Shown: in pieces, positions 60,143 through 64,000 of the stretch
How positions within the stretch are numbered: position 1 is the stretch's first letter
Layout: each line of letters begins with the position of its first letter
NCBI GenBank assembly: GCA_964372095.1
Contig: CAYJPV010000030.1
Coordinates: forward strand, 1-64,000
DNA: 64,000 bases
DNA from: CAYJPV01 sp964372095
GTDB lineage: Bacteria; Acidobacteriota; Vicinamibacteria; Vicinamibacterales; JAKQTR01
Direction of reading: 5' to 3'
Translations under genes and position numbers: made by a program
Notes under the pieces: model-generated
Databases searched by the model: none
What the model was told of the DNA's origin: nothing
The model's input: only the letters and a program-made list of their open reading frames with translations

Positions 60143-60766
60143 ATGCTGGCGACCGAACTCCCGATCTTCCCGCTCCAGAATGTCGTGCTGTTCCCGGGCG
60201 TCTTCCTGCCGCTCCACATTTTCGAGAGCCGTTATCGAGCCATGATGCTCGATGTCCTGGCGGGCAACCGGATGATCGGAATCGTGCTGCAGAAAGCGGG
60301 CTGGAACCAGGATGGAGGGGGCCGGGCGGCCACCTACGGCGTCGGCTGCGCCGGGCTGGTGACGCATGTGGAGCAGCTCGACGACGGTCGGTACAACATC
60401 ATCCTGCGGGGTGTGGAGAAGTTCCGCATCGATGGCGAACGGGACGGCAAACCGTACCGGATCGCTCAGGTCGCGCCGCTGGCCGAATACATGTCCGACG
60501 CGGACCATGAAGCCGTCCGGCAACAGCGCCAGCAGCTCGAACGGTTGCTGACATCGGCGCAGACACCTGACCTGCCGTTCCCGGTGACGCTCTCCGACGA
60601 AGAGGTCGTCAACGCGCTCGCGCAGTATCTGGAGTTCGACGCCATCGAACGTCAGGCGCTGCTCGAACAGCCTGGAGTGGCCGAACGGTGCCGGGCCCTG
60701 ATCGATCTGCTCGAAATGAAATCCATGCTCAGCGGCCACCCGCCGGACCGCGGGCTCGTGCACTGA
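60143..60766 (+). CDS. LON substrate-binding domain protein
   Basis: A 207-residue protein with only the N-terminal domain of Lon protease: ELPIFPLQNVVLFPGVFLPLHIFESRYRAM at the start (in parts) and TYGVGCAGLVTHVEQLDDGRYNIILRGVEKFRI in the middle, followed by helices. No ATPase or protease domain, so it may be an adaptor or substrate-recognition protein. The ATG at 60143 has only a weak purine stretch. It ends at a tandem heptamer tract. Confidence 0.9.
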   Translation: MLATELPIFPLQNVVLFPGVFLPLHIFESRYRAMMLDVLAGNRMIGIVLQKAGWNQDGGGRAATYGVGCAGLVTHVEQLDDGRYNIILRGVEKFRIDGERDGKPYRIAQVAPLAEYMSDADHEAVRQQRQQLERLLTSAQTPDLPFPVTLSDEEVVNALAQYLEFDAIERQALLEQPGVAERCRALIDLLEMKSMLSGHPPDRGLVH

Positions 60767-60768
60767 CG

Positions 60769-60912
<144 letters not shown>

Positions 60913-61908
60913 CTACTTCTTGAGTCCCCACCGTGCGCGCAACGTGGCCACGATGCGGTCCCCGTGGAGGCGGCCGTTCTCGATGAAGATCGGCGGCGTT
61001 CCCTTGCCGGACACGACCCCGCCGGCCAGGAACAGGTTCGGCACGTCCGTCTCCTGCGTCTCGGGATCGAACCGGGCGGCGCGGTGCGCGTCATCGAAGG
61101 TCACGCCGGCCGCGCCCAGCAGTCTTTCGTCAGGGTGATACCCAGTCATCAGGAAGACGAGGTCGGCAGCCAGCGACTCGCGGCCCGCCGCACTGTCGAT
61201 CTCCACGCGGTCAGGCCCGATCGCACGGATGGCCGTGTCGAACCGCGCGGCGATCGCGCCTTCGGCTATCCGATTTTCGATATCCGGTTTGACCCAGTAC
61301 TTGATTGAATCGGAGACCGCCTTGCCACGGTGGATCAGGGTGACGTGCGCACCTGCCCGATACAGCTCGAGCGCAGCCTCCGCCGCGGAATTCTTCCCCC
61401 CGACGACGACCACCCGTTTGCGATACCCCACGTGCGGGTCCGAGAAATAGTGGAACACGTGCGGCAGATCTTCGCCGGGAATGCCCAGCAGGTTCGGCTG
61501 CCCGTAGTAGCCTGTCGCACACACCACCGCACGCCCCGCGCGCGTGCGTGGCTCGCGGCCGTCCGGCACCGACTCGACGCGAAACACCCCGTCAGGATCG
61601 CGGCGGACCGCGGTGACGCTCTCGTTCAGGGCCAGTTGCAGCTGGAACGTGTCGGCGACTCTCCGGTAGTACTTCAGGGCCTCGACGCGTGTCGGCTTCT
61701 CGTAGGGCGTGACAAACGGCAATCCGCCAATTTCCAGCAACTCCGGCGTCGTGAAGAACACCATGTGTGCCGGAAACCGGTACACGCCTTCCACCAGCCC
61801 GCCCTTTTCGATCACGGTGTAGTCGAAGCCCGCGCGCGCCGCCGCGATGGCCGTGGCCAGGCCTGCCGGCCCCGCGCCGATGATGATGAGATCGTGCACC
61901 GGCATCAT
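60913..61908 (-). CDS. YpdA-like NAD(P)/FAD-dependent disulfide reductase
   Basis: A 331-residue flavoprotein of the YpdA (bacillithiol disulfide reductase) group. It has two Rossmann motifs, IIGAGPAGLATAIAAARAG (about 8) and VVVGGKNSAAEAALELY (about 170), plus TGYHPDERLL and a C-terminal FLAGGVVSGKGTPPIFIENGR. There is no CxxC redox motif, as in YpdA. Target thiol is unknown; a bacillithiol-like thiol is plausible. The ATG overlaps the stop of the upstream gene (ATGA). The stop codon lies in a heptamer tract. Confidence 0.87.
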   Translation of the reverse strand: MMPVHDLIIIGAGPAGLATAIAAARAGFDYTVIEKGGLVEGVYRFPAHMVFFTTPELLEIGGLPFVTPYEKPTRVEALKYYRRVADTFQLQLALNESVTAVRRDPDGVFRVESVPDGREPRTRAGRAVVCATGYYGQPNLLGIPGEDLPHVFHYFSDPHVGYRKRVVVVGGKNSAAEAALELYRAGAHVTLIHRGKAVSDSIKYWVKPDIENRIAEGAIAARFDTAIRAIGPDRVEIDSAAGRESLAADLVFLMTGYHPDERLLGAAGVTFDDAHRAARFDPETQETDVPNLFLAGGVVSGKGTPPIFIENGRLHGDRIVATLRARWGLKK

Positions 61909-62618
61909 CGTTTGGCCGGAGCTTTCCGGGCCGGCTTCCTGGCCGGGGCCTTCTTCGCGGGCGCCGGCTGATACTCGACCATCACGTTGCTGATGAGCGC
62001 GATCGGCCGGCCAGGCGCGGCGAACGTCTCGGTCCCTTCGATGCGCCGCACCTGCAGCTTTTCCCCAAGAATGCACACCTCGTCCACACCGTCGGGAATC
62101 GTGATGCGGATGCTCTCGATGCCCGACGGGGCCACGGCCTTGAGGCCACCCGGTCCGGCACCGCCGCCAATCCGATCGAACAGATCCGATGCCGTCCGGA
62201 ACTCCGTCTGGACGACTGCCCGATCCACGAGCGTATTGTCCATGCTCAACACGCCGATCGTGGCGGTCGTCAGCGCGTACGACCGCCGCGTCTTGACGAG
62301 GTCTTCCGAAAACACCTGGCGATTGTGCAGGTCGAACACCAGCACGGCCGGCCCCTTGTGGGGCGGCAGCTTCACAGTGGGACCGTCAGCCGGCGTCCGG
62401 CCGATCGGCACGTCGCAGAACTGCCGCTGTGAGGACACGCCGATCCCAAGCGGCGACGCGCACGTCAGGGCAGCGGCCTCGACCTTCGGCACAGCCGGCT
62501 TTGCGGCGGCGGCCGCCGGTTTTTTCGCTGGCGCCGGCTTCCTGGCCGACGACGTCTGCGCCGCGGCCGGGCACGCGCACACGCAGATCAGAAGCAGACA
62601 AAGGGTACGTAGATGCAC
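61905..62618 (-). CDS. exported protein with Lys/Ala/Pro-rich tails
   Basis: A 237-residue exported protein of unknown function: GTG start, signal peptide (about 1-21, ACPAAAQ), then a low-complexity Ala/Lys/Pro stretch (about 25-45), a globular domain of about 160 residues with four cysteines, and a C-terminal PAPAKKAPARKPARKAPAKR tail that resembles histone H1-like repeats. The basic tails could contact peptidoglycan, teichoic-like polymers or DNA. It is followed by the YpdA-like gene with overlapping codons, so the two are co-expressed. Confidence 0.66.
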   Translation of the reverse strand: MHLRTLCLLLICVCACPAAAQTSSARKPAPAKKPAAAAAKPAVPKVEAAALTCASPLGIGVSSQRQFCDVPIGRTPADGPTVKLPPHKGPAVLVFDLHNRQVFSEDLVKTRRSYALTTATIGVLSMDNTLVDRAVVQTEFRTASDLFDRIGGGAGPGGLKAVAPSGIESIRITIPDGVDEVCILGEKLQVRRIEGTETFAAPGRPIALISNVMVEYQPAPAKKAPARKPARKAPAKR

Positions 62619-62637
62619 GATCGCAGTATAACGTGCC

Positions 62638-63186
62638 CTACGTCCGCCGCCTGATCAGCTCGAGGAACTCCATACGCGTGCGGTCCCGTTCCCGGAAGGC
62701 GCCGAGCATCGAGCTGGTCACGCAGAAGGAGTTCTGCTTCTCCACGCCGCGCATGGCCATGCACAGGTGGTTCGCTTCGACGACGACGGCGACACCCAGC
62801 GGGTCGGTCTTCAGCTGAATCATCTCGGCAATCTCGCTCGTCAGGCGCTCCTGCACCTGCAGCCGGCGGGCAAACGCATCGACAATGCGCGGGATCTTGC
62901 TCAGGCCGATGACCTTCTTCCGCGGAATGTAGGCCACGTGGCACTTACCGAAGAACGGCAGCAGGTGATGCTCGCACATGCTGTAGAAATCGATGTCCTT
63001 GACGATGACCATCTCGCTGTAATCGACAGTGAACAGGGCCTGATTTACGAGTTCGTCGATGTCCACGCGGTAACCCTCGGTCAGGAAAGTCAGGGACTTC
63101 ATCACGCGCCTGGGCGTATCGACCAACCCCTCCCGATCCGGGTTTTCGCCAAGTTGGCTCAGCAGCTGTCTGACGAGGTCTTCCAT
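62638..63186 (-). CDS. folE: GTP cyclohydrolase I
   Basis: A 182-residue FolE that converts GTP to 7,8-dihydroneopterin triphosphate, first step of folate/pterin synthesis. Zinc ligands are in SMCEHHLLPFFG and QNSFCVTSSM; the RVMKSLTFLTEGY, YIPRKKVIGLSKI and VVVEANHLCMAMRG blocks are typical. The start at 63186 gives the family length. First gene of the minus-strand group at 60.9-63.2 kb and divergent from the TonB receptor gene. Confidence 0.96.
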   Translation of the reverse strand: MEDLVRQLLSQLGENPDREGLVDTPRRVMKSLTFLTEGYRVDIDELVNQALFTVDYSEMVIVKDIDFYSMCEHHLLPFFGKCHVAYIPRKKVIGLSKIPRIVDAFARRLQVQERLTSEIAEMIQLKTDPLGVAVVVEANHLCMAMRGVEKQNSFCVTSSMLGAFRERDRTRMEFLELIRRRT

Positions 63187-63344
63187 GGTTGCATCCCGCA
63201 AAAGGGCCGGCGCCGGTCGCCCGCACACTGACGACCAGTGTAACCGTTCGGCGTGCGAAGCGCGTCTGGGAACCGGGTCGCCTGGTGTGGGACGCCATGC
63301 CCTGCCGTCGCGAAACCGTTCGATCCAGGGGTCGTGGGAGCGGC

Positions 63345-63366
63345 TCGATCCAACCCATTGGATCGA
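63345..63366. promoter_or_regulatory. palindromic operator-like site
   Basis: Perfect 9-bp inverted repeat TCGATCCAA - CCCA - TTGGATCGA. A third half-site (TTCGATCCA) occurs upstream at about 63319-63327. It looks like a transcription-factor site for folE or the TonB receptor gene. Confidence 0.5.
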
Positions 63367-63448
63367 ACCTTCCCATTCGCTTGGATAATTGCGGGACACG
63401 TTTTGCCGAACATGCATAAACCATTACTAATAAATAAGTTACAAGTTG

Positions 63449-63477
63449 TTGCACCTTGGCATCATGCGTGCTACAAA
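63449..63477 (+). promoter_or_regulatory. candidate sigma-70 promoter of the TonB receptor gene
   Basis: TTGCAC (63449-63454), 17-nt spacer, TACAAA (63472-63477), preceded by an AT-rich UP-element-like stretch. Hexamers match consensus only moderately. Confidence 0.5.
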
Positions 63478-63586
63478 TGGGGGTTAGGCTAACGCGTCGG
63501 ACGTGCGCTGTGTATGTGTCCGGGCGTGGCTTCCCGAGCAGGTTGTCGGGCGTTTAACAGTACGTTCCTTTGAGGAGGAAGTAAGT

Positions 63587-64000
63587 ATGCGATTCAGGAC
63601 TCTCGTGCTCCTGTTCCTTGCGTTTGCGCTGGCGATGCCGGCCATGGCGCAGGAGCAGCGTGGTGCGATCGAAGGCTTCGTGAAGGACTCGTCCGGCGCG
63701 GTACTGCCGGGCGTCTCGGTCGAAGCCAAGAACGTTGCCGTCGGCAGCATGGCGACCGCGGTGACCGACGGTACCGGTGCCTACCGGTTCCCGGCGCTCG
63801 CGCCCGGGACGTACGATGTGACGGCCATCCTTCAGGGTTTCAACACCCAGAAGGTGGAAGGCGTCATCGTCAACCTCGGCCAGATCAAGAAGGTTGATTT
63901 CGCGCTGGGCGTGGGCGGCGTGGCCGAAACCGTGCAGGTGTCGGCGGAAGCGCCTCTCGTTGACGTGCGCCAGAGCGCGCGCGCGACTTCGCTCCGCAAC
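63587..64000 (+). CDS. TonB-dependent receptor, N-terminal part (cut by window end)
   Basis: First 138 codons of an outer-membrane protein; no stop before the window end. There is a signal peptide (residues 1-22, AMPAMAQ), then a carboxypeptidase-regulatory-like domain (GAIEGFVKDSSGAVLPGVSVE, TDGTGAYRFPALAPGTYDV) and the start of the TonB-plug linker (VSAEAPLVDVRQSARAT). In Acidobacteriota such proteins are abundant and usually exceed 1000 residues. The ribosome binding site GAGGAGGAAG is ideal. Likely imports or binds an oligosaccharide or chelate; substrate unknown. Confidence 0.9.
   Translation, partial: MRFRTLVLLFLAFALAMPAMAQEQRGAIEGFVKDSSGAVLPGVSVEAKNVAVGSMATAVTDGTGAYRFPALAPGTYDVTAILQGFNTQKVEGVIVNLGQIKKVDFALGVGGVAETVQVSAEAPLVDVRQSARATSLRN

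Larger units (their letters stand above)
63187..63586. other. divergent intergenic region (400 nt)
   Basis: No gene seen. It holds a palindrome (63345-63366), an AT-rich stretch at about 63410-63450 (rare in this GC-rich sequence), a candidate promoter for the TonB receptor, and a leader of about 105 nt ending in a strong ribosome binding site (GAGGAGGAAG). Confidence 0.6.

Noticed and set aside
63319..63366. tRNA-like T-loop motif (GTTCGATCC)
   Set aside because: No acceptor, D or anticodon stems can be folded around it; it is a half-site of the palindrome.

Overview
The window reads as a GC-rich scaffold from an Acidobacteriota bacterium, most likely of the Vicinamibacteria type. The pointers are the gene content (a TonB-dependent receptor with an N-terminal carboxypeptidase-regulatory-like domain, MacB-type permeases, MBOAT/SGNH acetylation genes, large secreted M14 and gluzincin-type peptidases, an ECF sigma/anti-sigma pair) and the many intergenic tracts of heptanucleotide repeats. 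It is Gram-negative in character: lipoproteins, RND/MacA-type adaptor, outer-membrane barrels. A run of 10 N at 25435-25444 flanked by poly-G/poly-C shows that this is a draft scaffold. The taxonomic call is inference from content, not from a marker gene.

Layout. 0-13.8 kb: a MacB-like permease and a divergent MacA-like adaptor, a molybdopterin oxidoreductase overlapping the adaptor, YggX, a sodium:solute symporter, an SGNH/MBOAT acetylation pair, then a minus-strand 5-oxoproline operon (pxpA, a PxpB-PxpC-biotinyl-carrier fusion, an MFS transporter). 13.9-18.2 kb: a giant secreted M14 carboxypeptidase. 18.36-20.8 kb: the most notable region, a small integron-type gene-cassette array without an integrase (CALIN-like). 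It has two cassettes with reciprocal boundary heptamers, two folded attC-like sites, a PIN/RHH toxin-antitoxin pair with a palindromic operator, a decayed third attC-like site and an IS3-family transposase remnant. 20.8-31 kb: a RibD/DHFR-family reductase, a stand-alone LigD phosphoesterase domain, YvcK, GlgX, a GNAT protein, two large GT-C-like membrane proteins and a DinB protein.

31-41 kb: an M20 amidohydrolase, a YheT hydrolase/DUF72 pair, an RRM protein with a long leader, a CusF-like lipoprotein, and an operon of indolepyruvate oxidoreductase (iorAB) with an ADP-forming acyl-CoA synthetase. Together these should convert aryl-pyruvates to aryl-acetates and ATP, and a transglutaminase-like protein follows. 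41-53.7 kb: an SPFH/RHH pair with a consensus promoter, an ECF sigma/anti-sigma/TlpA/small-protein operon, a peptidase-propeller-barrel fusion, a thioesterase, a TPR protein with two DTG motifs, an isolated nuoB-nuoI pair with a ferredoxin, an IclR regulator and a metallo-beta-lactamase-fold hydrolase.

53.7-64 kb: lipA-pdhA-pdhB-pdhC (lipoate synthesis next to pyruvate dehydrogenase E1/E2; E3 not in the window), a threonine-dehydratase-like enzyme overlapping a GDPD phosphodiesterase, a Lon-substrate-binding-domain protein, a YpdA-like reductase, folE, and the start of a TonB-dependent receptor cut by the window end.

Heptamer tracts occur at about fourteen places, nearly all at gene ends. 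Several pair as inverted repeats able to form long hairpins, and several supply the stop codon or last residues of the neighbouring protein. No tRNA, rRNA, CRISPR array, prophage or replication origin was recognised.
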